DNA of 45,925 nucleotides from Candidatus Izemoplasma sp. (GCA_021736205.1 JAIPGF010000010.1:1-45925), one strand, 5' to 3'; shown: positions 36,548 through 45,588, numbered from the stretch's first letter. The notes: generated by a model from the letters alone, not told the origin. Numbers and translations: made by a program.

Positions 36548-37168
36548 TTAATATAAACTTAAATAGATTGTTATAAAATGGAAAATACTCCCCATTAAAA
36601 CAAAAATATGCCAAACAAAATGTTGATATTTAAACTTTGCTAAATAAAAAATTACTCCAAAAGAATAACTTAATCCACCAATAATAAGCAAATATAAATA
36701 TCCCTCTAAAATAATTAACATCTCACCGAATATGATTAAGACGCTCCACCCCATTAATAAGTTTAAAACTAAGTGTAAGTAACTAAAACGACTAATCCAA
36801 ATTGATTTAAAGACAATTCCAATAATAGCAAATAGCCATAATATTGATAACAATATGATGCCTGTTTTGTTTTGTAGTCCAATAGCTAAAAATGGTGTGT
36901 ATGTCCCTGCAATTAACAAGTAAATACTACTATGATCTAATCTTTTAAAGACATTTACTGTTTGTCTCATACTCTCAGGAAAAGAGTGTAATAAGGTAGA
37001 AGACAAATATAACATAATCAATGAAATACCATATATCAGTGATCCAGTATATTCTAAGAAAGTGTCAGATCTAATTAATAATAATACAAGTGCAGAAATT
37101 GCTAAAAGCAACCCAATTCCATGTGATACTGCGTTTGCGATTAATTCTTTTGTACTTGTTTTTCTCAT
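36548..37168 (-). CDS. Hemolysin III family membrane protein (YqfA-like)
   Basis: The 206-residue protein has seven hydrophobic helices and the family markers ELIANAVSHGIGL (about 8-20), TLLHSFPE (about 58-65) and the C-terminal metal-type HFVWHIFVLMGSIFHF (about 183-198). The PAQR/hemolysin III fold binds zinc through conserved His residues and is thought to have lipid hydrolase or receptor-like activity; hemolysis is not implied. Coexpression with two fatty-acid-binding proteins suits a membrane lipid role. The ATG follows GAGGTAATATC. Confidence 0.92.
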   Translation of the reverse strand: MRKTSTKELIANAVSHGIGLLLAISALVLLLIRSDTFLEYTGSLIYGISLIMLYLSSTLLHSFPESMRQTVNVFKRLDHSSIYLLIAGTYTPFLAIGLQNKTGIILLSILWLFAIIGIVFKSIWISRFSYLHLVLNLLMGWSVLIIFGEMLIILEGYLYLLIIGGLSYSFGVIFYLAKFKYQHFVWHIFVLMGSIFHFITIYLSLY

Positions 37169-37209
37169 ATGATATTACCTCTTATATATATTACTATGTT
37201 ACACATAAT

Positions 37210-37238
37210 AATCTACCAGATTTTACTCTGTCTGTCAA
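37210..37238 (-). promoter_or_regulatory. Promoter of the hemolysin III-DegV-DegV operon
   Basis: On the minus strand TTGACA (37238-37233) is spaced 17 bases from TAGATT (37215-37210), about 40 bases upstream of the hemolysin III start. Confidence 0.6.
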
Positions 37239-37255
37239 GGTAATCACAAAAGAAA

Positions 37256-37276
37256 AAGGATTGACAAGCAATCCTT
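37256..37276 (-). terminator. Terminator of the GT8 gene
   Basis: AAGGATTG (37256-37263) and CAATCCTT (37269-37276) form a stem around a 5-base loop, with T-rich sequence following on the minus strand. It overlaps the stop codon of the glycosyltransferase. Confidence 0.75.
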
Positions 37277-38288
37277 AATTAAAGAAATGTTTAAGTTGTG
37301 GAAGATAGTCTTTATAAAACTGATATTTATCCTTGATTAACAATTTTTTTATTTTATTGTTAAGTCTTTTAAGTTTCTTATTATTTAAGAGACTAGGATA
37401 TGCTTTACACATCTTTATATATGTATGATACCACAGTTTATAATCATCAAATTTAGCAAAATTATAAACACTTTTATTGTTAAAACTCCATGGCTTTAAC
37501 CCAGCAAAATGTGTGCCATATATTACATCAATTTCTGGATATCCATTAAACGATGAATAACGGAGATCAATATTTGTCCATTTACCACTTAATTTTTGTG
37601 TAATGTATTGCATCTCTGGCCAATTATAGGTTGATATTTCTTGTTTTGTCTCTTCTTTAGAAATATCATCTAATATATCATTATACAACTTCATAGATGG
37701 TTTAAATACGTATAATGATGCATTTACCCCCATATTTTCTTTATCCGTATGAACTCTATCTGTGATGTGTTTTGGGATTAATGTTCCATGTGGAACATCC
37801 TTATAAATTGTATGCCAATTCCAAGTACCATTTGTGTAAACAGAATTAGGTTTTATATACGTGCCATCTGTATACTCCATACAGTGTTCTTTCTTTTCAT
37901 TAATAATCCCTGCAGGGGGTGTTAAATCAAATAATGAATCATACTTTCGCAGCGGTAATAAATCACAATCAGCTATAATTATTTTTTCATATTTCTTATT
38001 TAAATCACCATTTTTTCCTAACCTTAAAGCATTAAAGCGCGTGAATAAAAAGGGGCGATCTTGACGCTCATGACGGCGATTATGTTTAACATATAATTCA
38101 TCTAATCTAATAACATCATCATAAAATACGCGTAAAGAGCTTTCTGCATACTTAGAAATATTATCAGAAATAATACAAATTAAGTCTGCGTCAGTGTTTT
38201 GTAATTTTAAGGCATATGCAAAAACGAGTGCTCCAGGTAAATATGAATCATTTCGTATAATAAATGTGACAAATGCATGGTTATTCAT
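37275..38288 (-). CDS. GT8 (glycogenin/galactosyltransferase-like) glycosyltransferase
   Basis: The 337-residue GT-A fold protein begins with AFVTFIIRNDSYLPGALVFA, the GT8 opening, and has the metal/nucleotide DxD motif as IIADCDLLPL (about 103-112). The mid-section WPEMQYITQ (about 222-230) corresponds to the family's acceptor loop, and the C-terminus is Lys-rich. The donor is probably a UDP-sugar; the acceptor is unknown. The ATG at 38288 follows AAGGAATTG. It is a single-gene unit, divergent from the interrupted BFD-like gene. Confidence 0.85.
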   Translation of the reverse strand: MNNHAFVTFIIRNDSYLPGALVFAYALKLQNTDADLICIISDNISKYAESSLRVFYDDVIRLDELYVKHNRRHERQDRPFLFTRFNALRLGKNGDLNKKYEKIIIADCDLLPLRKYDSLFDLTPPAGIINEKKEHCMEYTDGTYIKPNSVYTNGTWNWHTIYKDVPHGTLIPKHITDRVHTDKENMGVNASLYVFKPSMKLYNDILDDISKEETKQEISTYNWPEMQYITQKLSGKWTNIDLRYSSFNGYPEIDVIYGTHFAGLKPWSFNNKSVYNFAKFDDYKLWYHTYIKMCKAYPSLLNNKKLKRLNNKIKKLLIKDKYQFYKDYLPQLKHFFN

Positions 38289-38345
38289 AGTATCAATTCC
38301 TTGTGAAATATTAATTATAGTTTATACTTATTTTAGGTGATTCAA

Positions 38346-38588
38346 ATGGACAAAAGAGAATTATACAAAAAACTAAGAGCCTCTAAAGCAGAAGAATTAG
38401 GAGTTATATGTGTTTATAAATTAGTCTCTAAATGAAAGATTCAACAAGCGATTAAAAATGGGGCTAAAAGTTTTATTAGTGTTAAGCGTCGAACAAATGC
38501 CGCAAGCAGTTGTGGTTTTTGTCGACCAATTGTAAAAGATATCATCACCGAAACTTTAAGTAGTGATTTATTAAAAAAGAATAATTGA
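38346..38588 (+). pseudogene. BFD-like [2Fe-2S] binding domain gene interrupted by an in-frame TGA
   Basis: Starting at ATG 38346 after an AGGTGA site, the frame runs 29 codons to a TGA (38433-38435) and then 50 further codons in the same frame to a second TGA (38586-38588). The conceptual product matches the BFD-like ferredoxin domain: an ICVYKLVS block (residues 21-28), then KIQQAIKNGAKSF (31-43) and the cluster-binding SCGFCRP (55-61). The first CxC Cys pair is C22-V-Y24; a single G-to-A change would have turned a second Cys into Tyr. It has its own promoter-like sequence and terminator. TGA is a stop elsewhere here, so this is probably a recent pseudogene, unless TGA is recoded. Confidence 0.75.
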
Positions 38589-38615
38589 TTAGAGTATATT
38601 TTAACATCGTAAGTT

Positions 38616-38643
38616 AAAGCCATATCTAGTATGGCTTTTTTTA
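38616..38643 (+). terminator. Terminator of the interrupted BFD-like gene
   Basis: AAAGCCAT (38616-38623) and ATGGCTTT (38631-38638) pair around ATCTAGT and are followed by T's. Its presence shows the broken gene was an independent transcription unit. Confidence 0.8.
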
Positions 38644-38691
38644 TTTTAGAATTAATTTATCAGTAAAACAAAACAATACAAAAATAACTTC

Positions 38692-39327
38692 TTATAATTG
38701 CTTATTAATTGTCTCTAAAAATTTATTTTTCAATGTTTGATTTTGAATAGAAATTCGCTTATAGTCATTTTTATAGTGTTTTTTCAGCGTCTCGTCTTTT
38801 AAAGATGTTAAGTTTATTTTGACATTGAGTAAAGACCCCTCTATTGCACTTGAAATATTTAAAACTGCAACGCCCAAATCACTAATTGCATTTTTATTTC
38901 CGTGTTTTATTAGTATATCAAATTGCTCTAAAGCATCTAGACAAATAGTTGCGATTTCCATTGGTGTTTCTATCGCATGTATCGTTGCTTTTTGTATGGC
39001 AGTTGAACGTTCTTTTTTCTCAGCGTCTGTTGTTTTAGGCAATTTAAATGCTGACATGATTTCATTAAAGGCATTGGTATCTTCATCAATAAGTTCAATA
39101 AGACGCGTTTCAGACTTTTCTAGGGCGTTAAAAACAATTTTAAACGCTTTTTGTTCATCTTTTGATAGGTTCATAAATTTTTTCTTGTTGATTGTTACAT
39201 GCCCAAGCATTCTAGCAAGTGCAATTCCTAAAGCACCTACATTTGCACTAACACTTCCACCACCTGGAGCAGGGTTTTTTGAATCTACTTTTTTTATGAA
39301 TTCTTCAATTGTTACATCTTTTAACAT
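38692..39327 (-). CDS. fchA: Formimidoyltetrahydrofolate cyclodeaminase
   Basis: FchA converts 5-formimino-THF to 5,10-methenyl-THF and ammonia, finishing histidine breakdown. The 211-residue helical protein opens with IEEFIKKVDSKNPAPGGGSVSA (the conserved PGGGSV loop near residue 27) and continues with ALGIALARMLGHVT. This is the separate cyclodeaminase, not fused to the formiminotransferase as in animals. The ATG at 39327 is chosen for its AAAGGAG site; the in-frame start 7 codons upstream lies before that site. It is the last gene of the hut operon, 10 bases after hutI. Confidence 0.94.
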   Translation of the reverse strand: MLKDVTIEEFIKKVDSKNPAPGGGSVSANVGALGIALARMLGHVTINKKKFMNLSKDEQKAFKIVFNALEKSETRLIELIDEDTNAFNEIMSAFKLPKTTDAEKKERSTAIQKATIHAIETPMEIATICLDALEQFDILIKHGNKNAISDLGVAVLNISSAIEGSLLNVKINLTSLKDETLKKHYKNDYKRISIQNQTLKNKFLETINKQL

Positions 39328-39337
39328 GTGTTCTCCT

Positions 39338-40576
39338 TTACTTTTCAAAAATAACTTTTCCGTTTTTTATCACTTTTGATGTATGGTTAATTCCATAATG
39401 ATATAAAACATATGGTAAGTTCGGTGCATCAAGTAATACAATATCCGCTTGTTTCCCAACTTCTAATGAACCAACACTTTGTTCTAAATTAATGGCTTTA
39501 GCAGCATTGATTGTTACAGCTGTTAATACTTCACCTGGTGTCATCTTCAATTTGTTTGCTCCTAGTTGCATAACAAATTGAAAGTTTTCACTGGGACTAC
39601 TACCTGGATTATAATCACTACTAAGTGCAACAATACACCCTTCTTTAATCATTTTTCTAGCGTTAGCGTATGTTTTGTTTAAATAAAATGATGTGGCTGG
39701 TAATAAATTAGTGACTGTTTTAGATTTTGCTAATTCTTTAATGTCTGAATCACTTACAGCCATTAAATGATCAGCACTAGTTGCTTTTAATTCGGCGGCT
39801 AATCCTCCGCCCCCAAGTGAAACAATTTCATCCGCATGAATTTTTAAATTGAATCCTAAATCTTTTGCATAACTTAAAAAGTCCTTAGATTGTTCAAGAT
39901 CAAATACACTGTCCTCACAAAAGATATCCACAAAATCAGCTAAGTTTTCCTGTTTGATCGTTAACAGGTCGCTTTTAACTGTTTCTAAATAATCATTCGC
40001 TTTATTTTTGTATTCATTGGGAATTGCGTGGGCACCTAAATAAGTTGCTTTAATATCTAATTTTGTATCTTCTTTAAGTTGTTTAATAACTTTTAACTGT
40101 TTAATTTCAGTTTCTAGATTTAACCCATACCCACTTTTTATTTCTAATGATGTCACACCATAACTCATTAAAATATTTAATGATTTTAATGACTGTTGGT
40201 AAAGTTCATCAAATGAGCTTGCTCTAGTTTGTTCAACAGATTTTAAGATGCCTCCACCCTGTTTTAAGATATCTAAATAAGGAATACCTTCTAGTTTTTG
40301 ACGAAACTCACCTTCACGAGAGCCCCCATAAACAAGATGGGTATGTGAATCTATAAACCCAGGCATCGCAATCAATCCTTGTGCATCCATTAAGGTTGTA
40401 CCTTTACCAACGAACCCTGCAAATTCTCCAGATTCAACGGCTGCAATATTGCCATCAACAATCGCTATAAATGCATCGTGTAGTTCGACTATTTTATCCA
40501 TGTCCTCACCTTGTTGATATGGACCTGCACTAGTATACAATGTCTTTATATTATGAATTATTAAATCAGCATTCAT
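39338..40576 (-). CDS. hutI: Imidazolonepropionase
   Basis: HutI hydrolyses imidazolone propionate to formiminoglutamate, the third step of histidine degradation. The 412-residue amidohydrolase has the metal site GFIDSHTHLVYGG (about 74-86), KIHADEIVSLGG (His-Ala-Asp, about 246-257), and the ALSSDYNPGSSP segment (about 324-335). All ligands appear present. The start ATG at 40576 has AGGAGTG upstream; an earlier in-frame codon (40585) has no proper site. It follows ftcD after 15 bases in the operon. Confidence 0.97.
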   Translation of the reverse strand: MNADLIIHNIKTLYTSAGPYQQGEDMDKIVELHDAFIAIVDGNIAAVESGEFAGFVGKGTTLMDAQGLIAMPGFIDSHTHLVYGGSREGEFRQKLEGIPYLDILKQGGGILKSVEQTRASSFDELYQQSLKSLNILMSYGVTSLEIKSGYGLNLETEIKQLKVIKQLKEDTKLDIKATYLGAHAIPNEYKNKANDYLETVKSDLLTIKQENLADFVDIFCEDSVFDLEQSKDFLSYAKDLGFNLKIHADEIVSLGGGGLAAELKATSADHLMAVSDSDIKELAKSKTVTNLLPATSFYLNKTYANARKMIKEGCIVALSSDYNPGSSPSENFQFVMQLGANKLKMTPGEVLTAVTINAAKAINLEQSVGSLEVGKQADIVLLDAPNLPYVLYHYGINHTSKVIKNGKVIFEK

Positions 40577-40591
40577 AAAATTCACTCCTAA

Positions 40592-41554
40592 TTAAATATA
40601 ATATTCAATAATTTTTGTCTTATCAAAGTCTCTAAAATTCATATACGTTTTTGTGAGCTCAACTAATTTATCTAGTGGCATCATCTTATCGTAAACCTTG
40701 TTTTCTGCTTCTAAATAATATCTGACAGAACGTAAAAGCGCATCTTTAGGAATAAGTCCTACGAGTTCACATGATGGTACCCTTACATGAAATCTTTTTG
40801 CTTCCATCTTAATTGTTTCTAAAATACGGTATATTGGATTCTTCTTGTAATTAAGAATATTCATTGTTACTTGCGTATGTTCTCTTGATTCTAAATAGAC
40901 AGGTCCTGCCTGAATGAAACGAAACCCACCACTTGAATGTCTAATAGCACGCGACATTTTTTTAGCTGGTGTTAACTCTTTTGTATCTATATCAATGTTG
41001 TAGGCGATAAGAGGGATGCGTGCCCCAACACCAATCGCACCGAATGTTGGATGAATGTTAGCTTCACCATAATCTGGCATCCATTTAGGATCTTTTATTT
41101 TTTCCTTAAGTCCTTCAAATTCACCTTTTCTTATTGTTGGTAAGTTAATTCTTTTTTTCTCGTTTGCCGCTTTCGCATACATATATATAGGAATATCAAA
41201 ATGATCATTTATTGCTTTAGCTGTTTTATTTGCATAGGCAACGCAATCTTCCATCTTAATATCTTGTATTGGAATAAAGGGAATGACATCAACTGCGCCC
41301 ATTCTAGGATGTTCTCCAGATTGGTGATTCATATCAATCTGTTTTAGCGCCTCTTTTACAAAGGGGATTAAGGCATCTGATATAGCTTGGGGATCACCAA
41401 TTAGTGTCACGACAGTTCTATTATAGTCGGCATCTGGTTCATAACTAACAAGCTTAAACCCTTGCTTATTTTTTAACGGTTTTACAATTGCTTCAATTTT
41501 TGTTTGGTCTCTTCCTTCAGAAAAATTTGGTACGCATTGAACAATTTGTGTCAT
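40592..41554 (-). CDS. ftcD: Glutamate formimidoyltransferase
   Basis: FtcD transfers the formimino group from N-formimino-glutamate to tetrahydrofolate, giving glutamate. The 320-residue protein begins MTQIVQCVPNFSEGRD and contains HPRMGAVDVIPFIP (about 80-93), the folate-proximal family hallmark, and the catalytic His region. It is the stand-alone N-terminal domain type; the cyclodeaminase is encoded two genes on. It starts in ATGA coupling with hutU (stop TGA at 41551-41553). The AAGGAG site is inside hutU. Confidence 0.97.
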   Translation of the reverse strand: MTQIVQCVPNFSEGRDQTKIEAIVKPLKNKQGFKLVSYEPDADYNRTVVTLIGDPQAISDALIPFVKEALKQIDMNHQSGEHPRMGAVDVIPFIPIQDIKMEDCVAYANKTAKAINDHFDIPIYMYAKAANEKKRINLPTIRKGEFEGLKEKIKDPKWMPDYGEANIHPTFGAIGVGARIPLIAYNIDIDTKELTPAKKMSRAIRHSSGGFRFIQAGPVYLESREHTQVTMNILNYKKNPIYRILETIKMEAKRFHVRVPSCELVGLIPKDALLRSVRYYLEAENKVYDKMMPLDKLVELTKTYMNFRDFDKTKIIEYYI

Positions 41555-43560
41555 AAGGACTCCTTATCTACTAGTTTATCAATTAATGTATCTTTAGCTA
41601 TAAACGGCATCGTAATGTGTGAATTATTATCTTGTTCATTATATTCAACGACCGTTTTCATTGCATTTTCATTACGTGCCCAAGATCGTCTTGAAACACC
41701 ACCCATAACATCAAACAGTATCGCACTTTTTATTATTTCATCGACACGTTTAGACCCATCTAAAACAAGTCCGTATCCCCCATTTAATGCTTTAGAGATA
41801 CCAACGCCACCACCATTATGTAAGGCAATCATCGTCATACCACGTGCGGCATTTCCTAAAGCAACATGTGTTGACATTTCAGCCATGATGTTTGATCCGT
41901 CTTTAATATTAGATGTTTCTCTAAACGGTGAATCAGTTCCCCCTGTATCATGGTGGTCTCGACCGAGCATAATTGGTCCAATTTCACCATTTCTAACAAG
42001 CTCATTAAATTTTAATGCTATCTTGCGTCTACCATAAGCATCTTGATATAAAATTCTTGCTTTTGTTCCGACAACTAATTGATTTTTATGGGCATCTTTA
42101 ATCCAATTATAATTATCTAAATCTTGAAAACGTCTCTCTTTATCAATACAGGCCATAGCTGCTTTATCAGTTTTAATGAGATCTGCTTCTTTACCTGATA
42201 AGCACACCCATCTAAATGGCCCATACCCATAATCAAATAAAATAGGTCCCATAATATCTTCTACATAACTTGGCCAAATAAATCCATCTAAATCATTTTC
42301 TTTGTTTTGACATATTTCTTTAATCCCTGAATCATAAACAGCCTTTAAAAAACTATTGCCATAATCAAAGAAATAGGTACCTTTCTCTGTTATTTTTTTG
42401 ATTGCTTCAAAATGTCTTTTTAGTGAATCATTAACTAATCTTTTAAATAAGTCTTTGTCTGTCTCAAGTAATTTAGTACGGCGTTCAAAGGTAATGTTTA
42501 CTGGGCAATAGCCTCCATCATATACCGCATGACAACTTGTTTGATCACTGAGTAAATCAATGGATTGGTCTGTTTCCACGGCATATTCTAATAAATCAAC
42601 TATATTTCCATAATACCCAATAGCAATAGATTCTTTGTTAGCCTGGTGTTCTTTTGCTGTATCAAATGCTTCTTTAGGGGTATAGGCTACATAGCTAATC
42701 CACCCTTGGTCTTTACGTGTCTCAATACGGGATTTATCCACTTCAGCAATAATCCCTACACCACCACTAATTTCAATAGCTTTTCCTTGGGCACCACTCA
42801 TTCCTCCTAGTCCTGAAGTAACAAAGAGTTTACCTGTTAAATCTTGATCCTCAGGAATACCTAATTTACTTCTTCCGGCATTTAAAATAGTACTATATGT
42901 GCCGTGCACAATGCCTTGAGGTCCAATATACATCCACCCACCTGCGGTCATTTGTCCATAACTAGCTACACCAAGTTGCGCTGCTCTAGACCAATTATTT
43001 AGATCATTAAATATCCCCACCATTAACCCATTGGTAATGGTAACTCTAGGTGATGATTTAGCTGAATCAAATAATCCTAGTGGATGACCACTCATCACAA
43101 CAAGTGTTTGTGTATCATTAATCTCTTCTAAATACTTTTTAATTAAATGATATTGCATCCAATTTTGCACAACACGACCTGTTTCTCCATAGGTCACAAG
43201 TTCATAAGGATATAAAGCTATATCAAAATCTAAGTTATTATCAATCATAACTTGAATGGCTTTACCTTCTAGTGTATTTCCTTTGTAGGTATCAACAGGA
43301 CGACCAATGATTTGTCCTTTGGGTCTAAAACGATACCCATAAATTCTGCCGCGTGTTGTTAATTCTTCTAAAAATTCTTTAGCTAATACATCATGCCATT
43401 TTTCTGGTACATAACGCAACGCGTTCTTTAACGCTAATTTTGTTTCTTTTTTGGTTAATGTGTATTCTCTTTTGGGGGCTCTTCTAATCCCTTCTTTAAA
43501 TTCTTTTTTAGGTGGAAGTTCATCAAAAATATCCCCTAAATGAAACGTGCTTTTACGCAT
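41551..43560 (-). CDS. hutU: Urocanate hydratase (long form)
   Basis: HutU hydrates urocanate to imidazolone propionate using a tightly bound NAD. The 669-residue length is that of the long form seen in streptococci and anaerobes, about 110 residues more than the Pseudomonas or Bacillus enzyme. The NAD-binding segment TSGLGGMSGAQGKA (about 247-260), the YCPVN site (about 352-356, with the catalytic Cys region) and C-terminal ALHNGGGVG (about 605-613) are visible. It overlaps hutH by 8 bases and ftcD by 4. Confidence 0.97.
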   Translation of the reverse strand: MRKSTFHLGDIFDELPPKKEFKEGIRRAPKREYTLTKKETKLALKNALRYVPEKWHDVLAKEFLEELTTRGRIYGYRFRPKGQIIGRPVDTYKGNTLEGKAIQVMIDNNLDFDIALYPYELVTYGETGRVVQNWMQYHLIKKYLEEINDTQTLVVMSGHPLGLFDSAKSSPRVTITNGLMVGIFNDLNNWSRAAQLGVASYGQMTAGGWMYIGPQGIVHGTYSTILNAGRSKLGIPEDQDLTGKLFVTSGLGGMSGAQGKAIEISGGVGIIAEVDKSRIETRKDQGWISYVAYTPKEAFDTAKEHQANKESIAIGYYGNIVDLLEYAVETDQSIDLLSDQTSCHAVYDGGYCPVNITFERRTKLLETDKDLFKRLVNDSLKRHFEAIKKITEKGTYFFDYGNSFLKAVYDSGIKEICQNKENDLDGFIWPSYVEDIMGPILFDYGYGPFRWVCLSGKEADLIKTDKAAMACIDKERRFQDLDNYNWIKDAHKNQLVVGTKARILYQDAYGRRKIALKFNELVRNGEIGPIMLGRDHHDTGGTDSPFRETSNIKDGSNIMAEMSTHVALGNAARGMTMIALHNGGGVGISKALNGGYGLVLDGSKRVDEIIKSAILFDVMGGVSRRSWARNENAMKTVVEYNEQDNNSHITMPFIAKDTLIDKLVDKESL

Positions 43561-45076
43561 TGGACTCCTCCTTAAGAAAATGTTCTTTAAATTCTTTTGA
43601 TGCGACTAAATCTTCTATTAAATGTATGTGTTTATACATCACTTCATCGTGGTCAATGAAGGGGATGTACTCTCTAACTTTATTATACGCTTTTTTTGTT
43701 CTCTTTGAAAGATTAGTTTTTCCTCTAAAATCGATTGCTTGACAAGCAGTAAATAATTCCATTGCGATAACTTTTCTAACATTTTCCACAATCATTAACG
43801 CATGTCTAGCACTCGTTGTTCCCATAGATACATGATCTTCTTGATTGGCACTACTAGGAATACTATCAACGCTTGATGGATGCGCCAGTACTTTGTTTTC
43901 ACTAACCACAGATGCCGCACTATATTGGACAATCATAAATCCACTATTTATCCCTGGTTGATCGACTAAAAATGGTGGTAATCCGTTAGATAAGTTCGGA
44001 TTTACCATACGTTCTAAACGACGCTCTGAGATATTAGCAAGTTCACTCATTGCAATCTTCAAATAATCAAAAGCCAAGGCAAGTGGCTGCCCATGAAAAT
44101 TACCAGCACTTATCACTTTATCGTCTTCAGTAAAAATAAGCGGATTATCGGTCGCTGCGTTCATTTCGATTTCAACTTTGTCTTTAACAAATTCCAGTGT
44201 ATCAAGTGTTGCACCATGAACTTGTGGTAAACATCGGAGTGAATAAGCATCTTGAACACGTTTTTCACCTTGTTTGGTCGTTAAATGACTATCCGTTAAA
44301 ATATCACGCATTATTTTAGCAACCTTGATTTGTCCATGTTGACCTCTTACTTGATGAACTCGATCATAAAAGATATCCGTAATTCCCTGTAATGCTTCAA
44401 ACGTTAAACTTGAAACAACATGTATATCTTCCAGTAAGTCAAAAGCATCATGTAAAGCAAAAGCACCAATGCTTGTCATACACTGTGTTCCATTGATTAA
44501 CGATAATCCTTCTTTAGCTAATAACTGTTTTATGGGTTTAATATCCAGGGTATCTAAGAGTTCTTCTGTTGGGAACCGTTCTCCTTTGTAAAAACACTCA
44601 CCTAGATTAATAAGCGGTAAACTCATGTGCGATAAAGGTGCTAAATCGCCACTAGCACCCAGTGACCCTTTTTCAAAGACAACCGGCGTTACACCCTTGT
44701 TTAAAAACTCAATGAGTTTTTCTAAAACTTGTAAACGGATTCCACTATTTCCTTTTATCAGTGCGTTCACTCGTAACAGTATCATCCCGCGTACAATTTC
44801 TTCTTTTAATGGGTTACCCACACCACATGCATGACTTTTCAACAAGTTTTCTTGTAGTTTTGATAAATCTTTTCGGTCAACAGTCGTATCACTCAGTTTG
44901 CCAAATCCCGTATTTATACCATAAACTGGTTTATCTTTTTTGACTACCTCAGCAATATAATCACTGGCCTTTTTCACCTGTTGAACTGCTTTATCACATA
45001 ACTTAACAGGTTCATTAAATCGTGCAACTTGGATGAATTTTTTTATGTTTAAATTTGTTCCATCAATTTTTATCAT
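43553..45076 (-). CDS. hutH: Histidine ammonia-lyase
   Basis: HutH removes ammonia from histidine to give urocanate. The 507-residue enzyme has the sequence GSLGASGDLAPLSHM (about 142-156), whose Ala-Ser-Gly cyclises to the electrophilic MIO group, with YGINTGFGKL (about 49-58) supplying the catalytic Tyr loop. It is the first gene of the operon, preceded by a TATAAT at 45096-45101. No hut regulator or histidine permease is beside it in the window. Confidence 0.98.
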   Translation of the reverse strand: MIKIDGTNLNIKKFIQVARFNEPVKLCDKAVQQVKKASDYIAEVVKKDKPVYGINTGFGKLSDTTVDRKDLSKLQENLLKSHACGVGNPLKEEIVRGMILLRVNALIKGNSGIRLQVLEKLIEFLNKGVTPVVFEKGSLGASGDLAPLSHMSLPLINLGECFYKGERFPTEELLDTLDIKPIKQLLAKEGLSLINGTQCMTSIGAFALHDAFDLLEDIHVVSSLTFEALQGITDIFYDRVHQVRGQHGQIKVAKIMRDILTDSHLTTKQGEKRVQDAYSLRCLPQVHGATLDTLEFVKDKVEIEMNAATDNPLIFTEDDKVISAGNFHGQPLALAFDYLKIAMSELANISERRLERMVNPNLSNGLPPFLVDQPGINSGFMIVQYSAASVVSENKVLAHPSSVDSIPSSANQEDHVSMGTTSARHALMIVENVRKVIAMELFTACQAIDFRGKTNLSKRTKKAYNKVREYIPFIDHDEVMYKHIHLIEDLVASKEFKEHFLKEESNA

Positions 45077-45095
45077 AGTATCAACCTCTGGCTTG

Positions 45096-45101
45096 ATTAT
45101 A
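45096..45101 (-). promoter_or_regulatory. -10 element of the hut operon promoter
   Basis: On the minus strand TATAAT occurs 19 bases before the hutH ATG. No good -35 hexamer is present 17 bases upstream, so the promoter may need an activator or a second element. Confidence 0.45.
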
Positions 45102-45129
45102 CCCTAAAAAGAAATAGTTTAAAAGAAAA

Positions 45130-45151
45130 AAAGCCCTTTGTTTAGGGCTTT
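45130..45151 (-). terminator. Terminator of the thioesterase/RNA ligase-like operon
   Basis: AAAGCCCT (45130-45137) and AGGGCTTT (45144-45151) pair around a 6-base loop; a T tract follows on the minus strand. It separates the two-gene transcript from the hut promoter. Confidence 0.85.
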
Positions 45152-45183
45152 ATATCAGTAAAGTGGTGAAGAGTATTCCTTTT

Positions 45184-45588
45184 TTAACTCGTAATTATTT
45201 GATAAATTTTAGGCAATTCTTCTTTAAGTTTACATAATTTAAACGAGTCTTTTTTAACGCTTGCAACACTGGATTTACCAATCACTTTTATTTGATTTTT
45301 ATCATTTTTAATAACATGTTTAAAGGTCATTTTATAATCTGTCAGTTCATCGATGGTTGTCTCAACAATGAGCGATTCATCTAGTGTGCTTGGTCTTTTA
45401 TATTTGATTTCAATATTCCTTACAACAAACAATACACCTTGTTTTTCAATGTCTAAATAGTCTATGCCTAAGTCGTTTAAAAATGTTGTTCTTCCTTGTT
45501 CAAAAAATGTAATATAATTCGCATGATATATAACGCCCATTTGATCTGTGTCGCTATAACGTAGTTCTATGTGTTTCGTTGATGTCAT
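45184..45588 (-). CDS. YbgC-like acyl-CoA thioesterase (hotdog fold)
   Basis: The 134-residue hot-dog protein has the 4HBT-type active-site motif YSDTDQMGVIYHANY (about residues 11-25, catalytic Asp and His). YbgC-like enzymes hydrolyse short or medium acyl-CoA or acyl-ACP. The ATG at 45588 is chosen because AAAGGA is upstream, though rather far (10 bases); an in-frame TTG three codons earlier is too close to that site. The gene overlaps the 3' end of the upstream RNA ligase-like gene by 35 bases. Confidence 0.9.
   Translation of the reverse strand: MTSTKHIELRYSDTDQMGVIYHANYITFFEQGRTTFLNDLGIDYLDIEKQGVLFVVRNIEIKYKRPSTLDESLIVETTIDELTDYKMTFKHVIKNDKNQIKVIGKSSVASVKKDSFKLCKLKEELPKIYQIITS

Noticed and set aside
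38433-38435. TGA as Trp (Mycoplasma code) for the whole organism
   Set aside because: hutU, DegV copy 1, the M48 protease, the YtxK-like gene, GT4, GGDEF-EAL and the HAD gene all end properly on TGA, and Trp codons are TGG.
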